64,000 bases of DNA from Gluconacetobacter aggeris (GCF_014174395.1 NZ_JABEQD010000001.1:531374-595373); one strand, 5' to 3'. Counted from the first letter of the stretch, positions 46,058 to 54,751 are shown. Made by a program: numbers and translations. Notes: generated from the sequence alone by a model not told the origin.

Positions 46058-46784
46058 GCGCACAGCGGCGGATCAGCCATCCGCAAGCACCACCGATGCC
46101 ATCGAAGCCGCTTGCGCCGTTAGCGCGCAGGGGTGCGATGGGGACGTGGAACTGATCCACCTTTGCCGGGAATTCAAGGCCCTCGAAGATATGGGCCGGT
46201 CATCCTTCCCTGGCGGTATCAATCATATCGAGAATGATGCCGACCGCGATCGTTATATGAAGCCAATCTGCGACATGCAGGAGGCAATCTTGGCCCGGAT
46301 TTGCGAACTCCGGGCCGTCACAAAGGACGCCATGATTGCGCGCGCCCAGGCGCTCGTAGCCTTTAGTCCCGATCTACTCGATGAACCATCCGCTGGATAT
46401 TGGGATCAGCGACTGCTTGCCGCACTGCTGCGTGACATGACAGCACAGCGGCCCCTAGCAAGCACCATCGATGCCGAGTTCCTGCGGCTTGCGGCCCGCG
46501 CACAGGAGGCACAGGCGGCATTCGTGGCGTCCGTAGAGCGGTGGGCCGATGTCGTTCACATGCCGCCGGACGCTGAGGCCGAACAGGACCGGCTCTTTCT
46601 GGTCGCTGATGACTTGCGACGGCAAGCCATGTCCATGCCAGCCCGGACAGCAGCGGACCTGCGCGCCAAGGCCCGGATGGTGCTGGACACCATCGGGCTT
46701 GATGATAACGACGTCCTGCCGCCCGGCGATCAGGATTTTCCGGCCTGGTCCTTGGCCCGCGATCTGCTGGGGGGCTGGGCATGA
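46050..46784 (+). CDS. Hypothetical island protein, helical
   Basis: A 244-residue soluble, Ala/Asp-rich, mainly helical protein starting at ATG 46050 behind GGGAGGAGG and overlapping the previous stop. Two segments around residues 40-90 and 130-190 look coiled-coil-like (EAEQDRLFLVADDLRRQAM). The family is unknown. Translationally coupled to the next gene (ATGA). Confidence 0.6.
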   Translation: MCERTAADQPSASTTDAIEAACAVSAQGCDGDVELIHLCREFKALEDMGRSSFPGGINHIENDADRDRYMKPICDMQEAILARICELRAVTKDAMIARAQALVAFSPDLLDEPSAGYWDQRLLAALLRDMTAQRPLASTIDAEFLRLAARAQEAQAAFVASVERWADVVHMPPDAEAEQDRLFLVADDLRRQAMSMPARTAADLRAKARMVLDTIGLDDNDVLPPGDQDFPAWSLARDLLGGWA

Positions 46785-47752
46785 CGCCCTTGCACATGGC
46801 CGCCCCACCGCAACGCTTGCCTGTTCCTGCTTTGTCCCAGATCATGAGCCATGGCGCGGCTAGGTTTGGCCGCCGAACGCCGGGACCCCACGCCTGGCCC
46901 GCCGCGCCGCTTCCGTTCATGTGTGGGGATAGCCGGCGTGGGACGGTAGATATGACGGGCAACAGTGCAAAGGCACGGCTGGATCGCGGCGAGTGGGTGC
47001 CGTTGGACGAAGCATTTCCTGCCTTGGTCCCCGACGACCTAACGGACGCCATGCGAGACATCATAACAGCTGCTGCGCCTGACGGTGGTGTCCAAGCCAT
47101 CGCCGCAAAAACACGCGATAGCCGTTGGGCTGCTGCAGGCAAAGAACACGGCGGAAACGGGGCCTTGATCCGGACTCCCGGAACACCCGCTTCGACATCT
47201 CCACCGCTTCTGGACCGTTTTAGAGCCGTCTGGTCTGACATTGATGTCAAGGTCAGGGAGCTTTTGTCCAACGGAAGTTGGGGCGCACAACGGGTCAGCA
47301 GCGATGGTACGGTCGCAGACGTTGCACCTCTCGCGTGGCGAAACTGGCGTCTTGAATGGCGTGGTGAAAACGACTTTTCCGGGTTATTCCCTCACATGAC
47401 GGTCAAGGTCTCCGAGCAAACGGGCCGACATGTAGAAAGTCGGGTTGCCCTTTCCAACTTCCAGATCAAGCGGTCCAGCCTCCCCAGCGCCGGCCCGGAG
47501 GGATCGAAACCGACGAAACGCGGTGGCGCCCCCACGAGACACGATTGGGCGAAGGCAGCCGCAATCATGGCCGCATATATGCTGGAACACGGCGAACCAG
47601 GGGCAGAAAGAGGCGACCAAGCTGCTGCCGTCAAATATCTTCAGGAGCGAATGGGCGAGAACGGGCCTGGCGAAACCGAAGCCAAAGCGTTTGTGCGCGC
47701 CATCCGGGACGAAATAGGCAGGGTCAAAGCCGCCACTTCAAACGGTCGGTAA
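46781..47752 (+). CDS. Hypothetical island protein
   Basis: Up to 323 residues. The first 57 residues are low-complexity (Pro/His/Arg) and may be non-coding; ATG 46952 would give a 266-residue protein beginning MTGNSAKARLDRGEW. The centre (about 140-235) has a Trp-rich region (WRNWRLEWRGENDFSGLF) and the C-terminus a helical TRHDWAKAAAIMAAYMLEHGE segment. No family recognised. The arrangement next to regulators suggests a phage- or satellite-type role. Confidence 0.6.
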   Translation: MTPLHMAAPPQRLPVPALSQIMSHGAARFGRRTPGPHAWPAAPLPFMCGDSRRGTVDMTGNSAKARLDRGEWVPLDEAFPALVPDDLTDAMRDIITAAAPDGGVQAIAAKTRDSRWAAAGKEHGGNGALIRTPGTPASTSPPLLDRFRAVWSDIDVKVRELLSNGSWGAQRVSSDGTVADVAPLAWRNWRLEWRGENDFSGLFPHMTVKVSEQTGRHVESRVALSNFQIKRSSLPSAGPEGSKPTKRGGAPTRHDWAKAAAIMAAYMLEHGEPGAERGDQAAAVKYLQERMGENGPGETEAKAFVRAIRDEIGRVKAATSNGR

Positions 47753-47861
47753 CTGATTACCGACCGTTCCGGCTGATCCCGCCCCCAAAACGCACCAATC
47801 ATCCCTCGTGACGCACCGCCGACGCACCACGCATCAGGCCGTGCCCAGACAGGGAGTTTTC

Positions 47862-48170
47862 ATGTCGCCCACGATATCGACCGCCAACAAGAAGCGCGGT
47901 CTTCTCGCCTCCGCCACCGGCCTTGCCGGCCGCGACCAGCCGCCCGCCGTTCAGGCGCTGGTCGTCCCGGAAGAAACCGCCGCCAGCATGATCGGACTGG
48001 CTGCCCGCACCTTGCAAAAGCAGCGCCTCTCCGGCGATGGGCCGCCCTATGTCCAGCTTACGGGACGAAAGATCGGATATCCGGTCGATGCCCTCCGCCG
48101 ATGGGTCGAAAGCCGCACCATCCGCTCCACCAGCGATGCAGTCGTGCGCCTGACCGGAGGTATGGCATGA
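47862..48170 (+). CDS. AlpA-like small DNA-binding protein
   Basis: A 102-residue protein starting at ATG 47862 after AGGGAG. The helix-turn-helix and wing (EETAASMIGLAARTLQKQRL...YVQLTGRKIGYPVDAL) are those of AlpA/excisionase-like proteins, which in P4-like elements activate integrase or excise the element. Its stop overlaps the next start by 4 bp. Confidence 0.8.
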   Translation: MSPTISTANKKRGLLASATGLAGRDQPPAVQALVVPEETAASMIGLAARTLQKQRLSGDGPPYVQLTGRKIGYPVDALRRWVESRTIRSTSDAVVRLTGGMA

Positions 48171-48724
48171 CCCGCGTCAAAGCCATGGTCGGCCTCGGAC
48201 TGCGCCAGATGGCGTTTCTCGGGCTTCTGCATCCCATCGCCAACGAACCATGGAGCGAAGACGAACGCACCGCCTTCCGGCTGGCCGCCGGCGAGGTATG
48301 GCGCACAGACGGTTCGCTTACAGCCTCTGTTTGTCCGCACCTCGCGGAAGCACGGCAGGTCGCCAACGGCCACAGCGAAAACTGGTGGCCCGAATTGATC
48401 GTCACCACCGGGCTGGACTGCGCCGGACGGCTGCCCATTCTCGATCTGACGTTGCCAACGCTGTGGGGCGCGATCTGGCTGGGCGCGACGCTAGGCGCGG
48501 TGCCCGACACACTCGCGAAGGACTGGGCGGTTGAAACGCTCGATCATCTCTGCGGGGTTGCGTTCGATCATCTCGAAGCCCTGCGCAACACCGCTGCCTG
48601 TGGACTGCCGGCCGACAATCCGGACGAACTGGATATCGCCCTGCGAAATACTGGCGAGGCCCTGGCGAAGATCGGGCCGGTCTGGGTGTTCGGTGACATT
48701 GCGGCAGTGGGGGCAGCGGCATGA
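48167..48724 (+). CDS. Hypothetical island protein
   Basis: A 185-residue protein starting at ATG 48167, overlapping the AlpA-like stop. Leu/Ala-rich and helical, with no signal peptide (MTRVKAMVGLGLRQMAFLGL). Central Trp-rich segments (NWWPELIVTTGLDCAG; LWGAIWLG). It overlaps the BRO gene by 4 bp. Family unknown. Confidence 0.6.
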   Translation: MTRVKAMVGLGLRQMAFLGLLHPIANEPWSEDERTAFRLAAGEVWRTDGSLTASVCPHLAEARQVANGHSENWWPELIVTTGLDCAGRLPILDLTLPTLWGAIWLGATLGAVPDTLAKDWAVETLDHLCGVAFDHLEALRNTAACGLPADNPDELDIALRNTGEALAKIGPVWVFGDIAAVGAAA

Positions 48725-49467
48725 GCGCGCTCGTCCTACCCTTCGCCTTTGAAGGCCACGAAGTCCGCATTGTTACACGCGACGGCACGCCGTGGTGGGT
48801 GGCGACCGATGTCTGCACTGTTCTGGATATCGTGAACCCGACCCGGGCGATGGATCGCCTCGATGCCGATGACCGCGCCCTTCACATTATGAAGGGGGCC
48901 GATGGCCGCCCACGCGAAACCTCGATCATCAACGAATCCGGCTTGTGGTCCCTCGTGCTGACCAGCCGCAAGGCGGCCGCCAAGCGGTTCAAGAAATGGC
49001 TCACCTCTGAGGTCATTCCTTCAATCCGCCGGACTGGCGCCTATGTCGTGGCGGCACCAGGCGAGAGTCAGACCGATCTTGTCGCCCGCGCTCTGTCCGC
49101 TGCTGAGGAAGCTATCCGGCGACAGGGAGTGGCGATCGATACGCTTGCGCCCAAGGCAGCGGCCTATGACCGTCTGGCACGGTCAACGGATCAGGTCAGC
49201 CTGACCGAGGCCGCCAAGACACTCGGCTGGCCGTCCCGTCGCTTCATCTCTGCCCTGCATGCCCAGCGCTGGATTTATCGCCGCCAGCCCAACGGGGTTT
49301 GGCTGGGCCATGCGGACAAGGAACGGGCTGGCTATCTGGCCCACCGCACCACCGATATCCCGGATCGCGATGGCCGGCTTGTGGCGCGGCCCCAGGTGCT
49401 TCTGACCGCCAAGGGTCTCGCACGACTGGCCACGCTGCTGCCGGAATGGGGAGCCGCAACATGCTGA
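48721..49467 (+). CDS. BRO-N domain antirepressor-like protein with KilAC-type C-terminus
   Basis: A 248-residue protein. Residues 1-105 are a BRO-N domain (FEGHEVRIVTRDGTPWWVATDVCTVL, then INESGLWSLVLTSRKAAAKRFKKWLTSEVIPSIRRTGAY). The C-terminal half (from about 150) has the KilAC-like layout VSLTEAAKTLGWPSRRFISAL. Such proteins relieve phage-type repression, so this may act in induction of the island. Confidence 0.85.
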   Translation: MSALVLPFAFEGHEVRIVTRDGTPWWVATDVCTVLDIVNPTRAMDRLDADDRALHIMKGADGRPRETSIINESGLWSLVLTSRKAAAKRFKKWLTSEVIPSIRRTGAYVVAAPGESQTDLVARALSAAEEAIRRQGVAIDTLAPKAAAYDRLARSTDQVSLTEAAKTLGWPSRRFISALHAQRWIYRRQPNGVWLGHADKERAGYLAHRTTDIPDRDGRLVARPQVLLTAKGLARLATLLPEWGAATC

Positions 49468-50039
49468 CACCCGCACAGATGCAGGCCGTCGATGCCGACC
49501 ATACCGGCGCGCACCTGACACTGCTCTGGACCGACTACATGCCCGATGGCACGGGCCCGAACCTGCTTACCCGTTTCCTCCGGCTCTGCCGGGGATGCGA
49601 CGATTATCTGCATGATGCCCTGTTCCATCCCGACATGGACACAACGCTACGGGCAGCGGGCCGCGACGACTTCCGTCCTATCCCGTCCCAAACGGCCATC
49701 ATTGGAATGATGATGGCGTGGGCTGAGTTCCGGAAAGTCTTGGTAGCTGAGGCGACCTTTGATGAACTGACCGCCCCCGCGAACAGGCCGGAAGGTGCTG
49801 CCGAGCGGTTCCAGCCGATGCGGGCCGCGCTGGTATGGTTCCGCATGGGGCTGGATCGAGATGTGCGCACCGCCGAGTTACGATCCTGGCTCGATGCCAT
49901 CGGGTGGCCCGAATTGCTCCAACAGGCAGAAGCCCGCGATCACGCCGCGCGCGCATTGATTGCCGGCCGGGCGTTCGTTTCGGCTCAGGGCGACATCGCC
50001 GCGATCCCCACCGTTAGGCCGGGCCATGCAGCGGCCTGA
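49461..50039 (+). CDS. Hypothetical island protein
   Basis: A 192-residue helical soluble protein, starting at ATG 49461 inside the end of the BRO gene. It contains CRGCDDYLHDALFHPD and QTAIIGMMMAWAEF segments but no recognised domain. It overlaps the primase-like gene by 14 bp. Confidence 0.6.
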   Translation: MLTPAQMQAVDADHTGAHLTLLWTDYMPDGTGPNLLTRFLRLCRGCDDYLHDALFHPDMDTTLRAAGRDDFRPIPSQTAIIGMMMAWAEFRKVLVAEATFDELTAPANRPEGAAERFQPMRAALVWFRMGLDRDVRTAELRSWLDAIGWPELLQQAEARDHAARALIAGRAFVSAQGDIAAIPTVRPGHAAA

Positions 50040-51093
50040 CGCGGCAACCCTGGCCGCGATGCTGGCCGAACGGATCGCCGTTCTGGCGCCGGAGTTGCTG
50101 CCGCACGGCCACCGCGAGGGCGTGGAATGGCGGTGCGGCAGTCTGGCCGGCGAGCGGGGGCAGTCCCTCGCCGTGCGTCTGACCGGGCCGCGCCGGGGCG
50201 TATGGGCCGATTTCAGTTCGGGCGAACGCGGGGACGCGCTCGATCTGGTGGCGGCCGTCCAGTTCGGCGGCAACCGACGGGACGCCATGACCTGGGCCCG
50301 CACATGGCTGGGACTGGGCGATGGCCCGGTGCCGGCGATCGCCCGGCGGGCGGTGGTGAACAAAGCCACCACCGCCGATCAGGATCACGACGACCAGCGC
50401 CGGCGGGCCAAAGCCCGGCAGCTTTGGCACAGCGCCCCCACCGGCATCGCCGGCAGCCCGGTCGAAGCCTATCTGCGTGGGCGAGGGATCGCCTTGCGCG
50501 AGATGGGACGCCAGCCGGGCAGCCTGCGATTTCATCCCGCCGTCTGGTGTGGCGAGGTCGGGCGGCCTCTTCCGGCCATGCTGGCCGCGATCTGCGGGCC
50601 GAATGGCAAGCTGGCGGCCGTACATCGCACCTGGCTGGCGCCGACGCCCGCCGGCGGATGGACCAAGGCAGATCTGCAAGCCGGCAAGAAGGTGCTGGGC
50701 AGCTTCGCGGGCGGCTGCATCCGTCTATGGCGCGGGGCCTCGGGCAAGAGCCTGAGCATGGCCGAACCAGGCGAAAGCGTCATCGTCGCGGAGGGGATCG
50801 AAACTGGCCTGTCCGTGGCGTTGGCGTGCCCGGAACGCCGCGTCCTGTGCGCGGTCAGCCTATCGAACATGGGGCGGCTAGAACTGCCCGATGCGATCCG
50901 CGACGTGACGATCTGCGCCGACAATGATGGCGACAACCCGGCGGCGTCCAAGGCGCTGCAAGCCGCCTGCGCATGGTTCGGCCGTCACAGCCACACCGTC
51001 CGCCTCGCCAAACCTTCAATGCCTAACTCGGACTTTAATGATGTCCTGAGGATGAACGAGCATGAGCAAGAAACCGACCGGCACGGGCCGTAA
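50026..51093 (+). CDS. Toprim-domain primase-like protein
   Basis: A 355-residue protein. The N-terminal part resembles the DUF7146-type region of virulence-associated-E/phage primases (GVWADFSSGERGDALDLV). The C-terminal Toprim motifs are EGIETGLS (around 250) and ADNDGDN (around 294), the acidic residues that bind Mg2+. It likely primes replication of the excised island together with the next ATPase, which starts inside its end. Confidence 0.85.
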   Translation: MQRPDAATLAAMLAERIAVLAPELLPHGHREGVEWRCGSLAGERGQSLAVRLTGPRRGVWADFSSGERGDALDLVAAVQFGGNRRDAMTWARTWLGLGDGPVPAIARRAVVNKATTADQDHDDQRRRAKARQLWHSAPTGIAGSPVEAYLRGRGIALREMGRQPGSLRFHPAVWCGEVGRPLPAMLAAICGPNGKLAAVHRTWLAPTPAGGWTKADLQAGKKVLGSFAGGCIRLWRGASGKSLSMAEPGESVIVAEGIETGLSVALACPERRVLCAVSLSNMGRLELPDAIRDVTICADNDGDNPAASKALQAACAWFGRHSHTVRLAKPSMPNSDFNDVLRMNEHEQETDRHGP

Positions 51094-52978
51094 AGGCGTC
51101 CGACAGGCCGTCGAGTCCGCCGAGGTCGTGGCCTTTCCCAGCGGTGGTGCCAGCGTCGAACAGGGACGCCCGCCGCCAGGCGTATCCCGCCGTTTCAGCC
51201 GCGACGAAAGCGGCCTGTGGCGACGCCCGACCGATGACGGCGCACCGCCGCTCTTCATCGCCGGCCCCATCGACCTGCTGGCCGAGACGCGCGATGCCGA
51301 AGGCAATGGCTGGGGCCTCTTGCTGGGTTGGACTGACCGCGATGGTGTCCGCCATGAAGAAGCCTTTCCACGCGCCATGTTTTCAGGCGAGGCCGGCGAA
51401 TTGCGCAGTCGCCTGGCCAATGGCGGCCTGACACTGGCCAGCAGCACCGCCGCAAAGAACGCTTTCACCGAATGGCTGGCCCTGATCGCCACCGAAGAAC
51501 GAGCACGAAGCGTCACGCGGATCGGCTGGCACGCCTTCCGCAACGGTAGCGTCTATGTGCTGCCCGCCGCCACATTCGGCATGGCCGACGAACGGGTGGT
51601 CCTACAGCAGGAATCGCCGGAGCCCGACCTGTTTGGCGTCAGCGGCACGGTGGAGGAATGGCGGGATCGGATCGGTGCGCTGTGTCGTGGCAATAGCCGT
51701 CTGACCTTGGCCGCCTCGGCCGCCTTCGCCGCGCCCCTGCTGACCCTGATGGGCGAAGATGGCGGCGGCTTCTCGCTCATGGGGGCCAGTCGCCTGGGCA
51801 AATCCACCGCTCTGCGGGTGGCGGCCTCTGTTTGCGGCGGCACGATGCAGGCCGGGGCCGAGGGCTATGTGCGAAGCTGGCGCGCCACCGGCAATGCCCT
51901 TGAAAGCGTGGCGTTGGCGGCCTGCGACGGGTTGTTGTGCCTGGATGAGCTGGGGCAGCTTGATCCGCGAGAGGCTGGCGACACCGCCTATATGCTGAGC
52001 AACGGTTGCGGCAAGGCACGGGCCAGCCGAACCGGCGGTGCGCGGGCCGTGACCAGGTGGCGAGTTCTATTCCTCTCAACCGGCGAACGGACGCTGGCGG
52101 ACATGAACGCGGAAGCCGGTCGGGCGACCAAGGCCGGGCAGGAAGTCCGGTTTGTCGATGTGCCGGCAGACGCAGGCGCAGGGCTAGGCCTGTTCGAGAA
52201 GCTGCATCACGCGGATGCGCCGGGCGAACTGGCCGAGCATCTGCGCGCCGAGACCGGGCATCTTTACGGTGCGCCGTTCCGGGTGTTCCTCACCCGGCTG
52301 ACACAACGGCTGACCACCGAAAGCGAACAGGCCGTGCGCGATGCCCTACGGGCGCGCGTGGTCGAACTGACCGACCATTATCTGCGAAATTGGCCCCAAG
52401 CCTCCGGACAGGTGCGTTCCGTCGCCCGGCGCTTTGCCATCGTGGCGCTGGGCGGCGAACTGGCCACCGGCTTCGGTCTCACTGGCTGGGACGATGACAC
52501 AGCGACCGAACTGGTGAGGCTGTGCTTCGACGCCTGGCTGACAGCACGTGGCACCGCCGGCCGGCGCGAGGATGAACAGGCGATCGAGCGGCTTCGCGAC
52601 TTCATTGGCAAGAATGGCGAAGGCCGGTTTGAACGGTGGGTCGATCCCCAAGCCACCGACGCCCCACAAAGCGGCGACCCGTCCGAGCCACCAGGCGAAC
52701 GCTTCCGAACCCAGATGCGGGCCGGGTGGAAACGATGGCAGAAACTCGATGACGGCCGGATGGGCTGGATGTTCTACCTGACCAGCGCCGGCATGAACGA
52801 GGCCCTGACCGGCCTGAACGCCCGCGACGCCAAGCGTGTCCTGGTCGAACGCGGCTTTCTGGTGCCGGGCACCGATGGCAAGCTGGCCAAGGTCATCAGC
52901 CCGCCGGGCCTGCGAAGCGTACGGGCCTACGAAGTCCGGCCGATCATTCTGGGGTCGGATGCAGGCGACGCAGGCTGA
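51062..52978 (+). CDS. DUF927-type AAA ATPase (replication helicase-like)
   Basis: A 638-residue protein. A DUF927-like region (about 60-360) contains Walker A GASRLGKST at 241-249 and Walker B LLCLDELGQLD near 296-306. The family is associated with phage/plasmid primase-helicase modules. ATG 51062 lies within the primase gene, giving tight coupling. It is followed by a strong intrinsic terminator, ending the operon. Confidence 0.87.
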   Translation: MSKKPTGTGRKGVRQAVESAEVVAFPSGGASVEQGRPPPGVSRRFSRDESGLWRRPTDDGAPPLFIAGPIDLLAETRDAEGNGWGLLLGWTDRDGVRHEEAFPRAMFSGEAGELRSRLANGGLTLASSTAAKNAFTEWLALIATEERARSVTRIGWHAFRNGSVYVLPAATFGMADERVVLQQESPEPDLFGVSGTVEEWRDRIGALCRGNSRLTLAASAAFAAPLLTLMGEDGGGFSLMGASRLGKSTALRVAASVCGGTMQAGAEGYVRSWRATGNALESVALAACDGLLCLDELGQLDPREAGDTAYMLSNGCGKARASRTGGARAVTRWRVLFLSTGERTLADMNAEAGRATKAGQEVRFVDVPADAGAGLGLFEKLHHADAPGELAEHLRAETGHLYGAPFRVFLTRLTQRLTTESEQAVRDALRARVVELTDHYLRNWPQASGQVRSVARRFAIVALGGELATGFGLTGWDDDTATELVRLCFDAWLTARGTAGRREDEQAIERLRDFIGKNGEGRFERWVDPQATDAPQSGDPSEPPGERFRTQMRAGWKRWQKLDDGRMGWMFYLTSAGMNEALTGLNARDAKRVLVERGFLVPGTDGKLAKVISPPGLRSVRAYEVRPIILGSDAGDAG

Positions 52979-53007
52979 GAGGCCGGAGCTCCCCATCACC
53001 ACCGGAA

Positions 53008-53036
53008 GGACCGTCACCATGTGACGGTCCTTTTTT
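53008..53036 (+). terminator. Intrinsic terminator of the island operon
   Basis: Perfect 10-bp stem GGACCGTCAC-CAT-GTGACGGTCC followed by six T, 30 bp after the DUF927 stop. Confidence 0.9.
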
Positions 53037-53150
53037 CGTATCCGCTGCCCATCCGAACGACCCATGCACGCAGTACATGGCTTTGGACTGTCTCATTTGA
53101 GTATACCTCACCGAGGCGTCTCATGGCTTTTCGAAACGTGAGGATTTTCC

Positions 53151-53218
53151 TGTCTCATTAGGGTTGCATCTCACCATATAAGACGCCATAACGAGCATGT
53201 CTAAACCCTAATGAGACA
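53151..53218. promoter_or_regulatory. Candidate res site for the serine recombinase
   Basis: A perfect 15-bp inverted repeat (TGTCTCATTAGGGTT at 53151-53165 and its complement at 53204-53218) lies just upstream of the resolvase gene, ending 12 bp before its ATG. Further GTCTCAT-type half sites occur at 53091-53133. The layout fits resolvase binding and autoregulation. Confidence 0.65.
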
Positions 53219-53230
53219 TTTGAGGCGATT

Positions 53231-53794
53231 ATGAGCACGACATACGGATATGCACGGGTCTCTACCACCGATCAGGACCTTGCCATCCAGCAAGACGCGC
53301 TCCGTGCTGCCGGCTGCACGACGATCAGATCTGAGAAAGCATCTGGCACCTCGACCAAAGGGCGAACCGAGCTTCGTATCCTGCTCGACTTCATCCGCGA
53401 GGGCGACACGCTGGTTGTAACGAGAATCGACCGCCTGGCGCGCTCGATCGCTGATTTGCAGGCTATCGTCATTGAGCTGCGCACGAAGGGGGCTGCCCTG
53501 CGCTGCACCGAACAGCCGGTGGATACCACGACCTCTGCCGGCAAGGCGTTCCTCGACATGCTGGGCGTGTTCGCCGAGTTCGAGACGAATCTCCGCCGTG
53601 AACGACAGCTTGAGGGTATAGCCGCCGCCAAGGAACGGGGCGTTTATAAGGGCCGCAAGGCATCGATCGATGTCGAGCGCGTGCGTTCGCTCCACGGTCA
53701 GGGCGTTGGGGCATCCGAGATAGCCCGACAGCTCGGCATTGGCCGGGCCAGTGTCTATCGCTGCCTGGCGGAGGCCGCGTCCGGAGCGGCGTGA
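53231..53794 (+). CDS. Serine recombinase (resolvase/invertase, Tn3 type)
   Basis: A 187-residue small serine recombinase. The N-terminal catalytic core has the nucleophile in YARVSTTDQ (Ser11), the LDFIREGDTLVVTRIDRLARS block with catalytic Arg residues, and GKAFLDMLGVFAEFE. The C-terminal HTH (GASEIARQLGIGRASVYR) reads DNA. It might resolve dimers of the excised element. The upstream palindromes are probable target sites. Confidence 0.95.
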   Translation: MSTTYGYARVSTTDQDLAIQQDALRAAGCTTIRSEKASGTSTKGRTELRILLDFIREGDTLVVTRIDRLARSIADLQAIVIELRTKGAALRCTEQPVDTTTSAGKAFLDMLGVFAEFETNLRRERQLEGIAAAKERGVYKGRKASIDVERVRSLHGQGVGASEIARQLGIGRASVYRCLAEAASGAA

Positions 53795-54003
53795 ACCTTG
53801 CGGAGCATGCCCGGTGCGCGCGGGCAGCGCGGTGGTTTTCTTCCCGTTTTGTGACCGCTTCCGGCCTGTCCGCGTTCATAGATATGCACTAATCGCATAT
53901 CTCAGAGATGCCGAAATGGCTTCGAAATTCTGTGGATAGCTTGGGCCCGATGGTGCTCGAAGAAGGGAGATTGGCAATAATCTGCCATTCGACCGATTGC
54001 CGA

Positions 54004-54117
54004 GTTACACCTGTTTACACCCTCGAAAACGATAGAACGCAAAAGGTGTAACCAGTATATCCATTTAATTTCATATAGTTATGTCCCAAATTACACCTTC
54101 TACACCTGTTACACCTC
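54004..54117. promoter_or_regulatory. Right TTACACC cluster
   Basis: Six TTACACC/TACACC/GGTGTAA copies within 114 bp near the right island end, the same motif as at 39890-40015 near the left end. The restriction of the motif to both ends suggests arm-type binding sites. The remainder of the 53795-54675 gap holds only this, the small lipoprotein candidate and the GAGTCCGGA doublet. Confidence 0.6.
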
Positions 54118-54344
54118 TTTTCGGAGAGGGTGGAAGAAAGAGGGGCAATTGGGTGAAGTGAGCGGTCGCGGTCATCATGCGAAAAACGCATAGCTCTGGG
54201 ATAGGCAGAAGGCTGGGAAGCCATGCGCACAGAGCCGGCATCAGGATGGAGAACCCACCCCATCGCATATCTCTTGGGTCCCTCTGGGAGGTGTCCCCTA
54301 CCGGGAGCTATTCGCACCCCGGTCAGACGCTCTTCCTGATAAAA

Positions 54345-54443
54345 ATGAAAATCAGGTTGCTGTTTTTGTTGGTGTTTCTGTCGCTCGGATGCAGAGGCAA
54401 TAGCCATGTCGGAGAGCGGACACGTCTCTATGAAGAGATGTAG
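54345..54443 (+). CDS. Tiny lipoprotein candidate (32 aa)
   Basis: MKIRLLFLLVFLSLGC, a short signal with an LSLGC lipobox, is followed by 16 polar residues. It resembles tiny phage or plasmid lysis/entry-exclusion lipoproteins. No convincing ribosome site precedes it, and the open frame begins upstream at 54177, so it may not be real. It lies within the island's right end. Confidence 0.3.
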   Translation: MKIRLLFLLVFLSLGCRGNSHVGERTRLYEEM

Positions 54444-54593
54444 CCGTTCAACCGGCCTGTAACATCGATCAAACGAGAAGGATCGGACAGCCTCAACGGC
54501 GCTATGAGCGATCTAACTGAGGCTACCGAGCCACCAGGCTCGGGCCGATCAGCAATTCACGCACCTTATATTTCTGCGCAAGAAAGCCGGGCT

Positions 54594-54618
54594 CAAATGA
54601 GTCCGGACTGAGTCCGGA
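54594..54618. repeat. Right arm-type repeat (GAGTCCGGA doublet)
   Basis: 25 bp matching 39806-39830 except for the two spacer bases between the GAGTCCGGA copies, in the same orientation, 53 bp from the attR repeat. Confidence 0.65.
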
Positions 54619-54670
54619 GCATTACTCACCGTCCCCATCTACTCTCTGCTTTTTTAAAAAAACGTAGATG

Positions 54671-54724
54671 GGGACTGGTGGAGCCAATCGGAATCGAACC
54701 GACGACCTCCTGAATGCCATTCAG
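54671..54724. repeat. attR: 54-bp repeat within the intact tRNA-Ala
   Basis: Perfect copy of 39631-39684. Here it continues into the full tRNA-Ala gene, so this end keeps the functional tRNA. Confidence 0.95.
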
Positions 54725-54751
54725 GCGCTCTCCCAACTGAGCTATGGCCCC
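54676..54751 (-). tRNA. tRNA-Ala (GGC)
   Basis: A 76-nt minus-strand gene: acceptor GGGGCCA/TGGCTCC, D-arm AGCTCAGTTGGGAGAGC, anticodon loop ATGGCAT with stem CCTGA/TCAGG (anticodon GGC), T-arm GGTTCGATTCC and encoded CCA. Its 3' half is the island's integration target. Confidence 0.97.

Larger units (their letters stand above)
39631..54724. mobile_element. 15-kb integrative genomic island in tRNA-Ala(GGC)
   Basis: The segment is bounded by a perfect 54-bp direct repeat made of the 3' part of tRNA-Ala. It carries a tyrosine integrase at one end and a serine resolvase at the other, AlpA-like and BRO-type regulators, and Toprim and DUF927 replication-type proteins. It also holds a PIN-type toxin pair and an AT-rich cargo cassette. 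No capsid, portal, terminase or conjugation gene is visible. This composition fits a phage satellite or small integrative element. Confidence 0.92.

Noticed and set aside
40021..54724. Complete prophage
   Set aside because: No terminase, portal, capsid, tail or lysis genes are found in the 15 kb.
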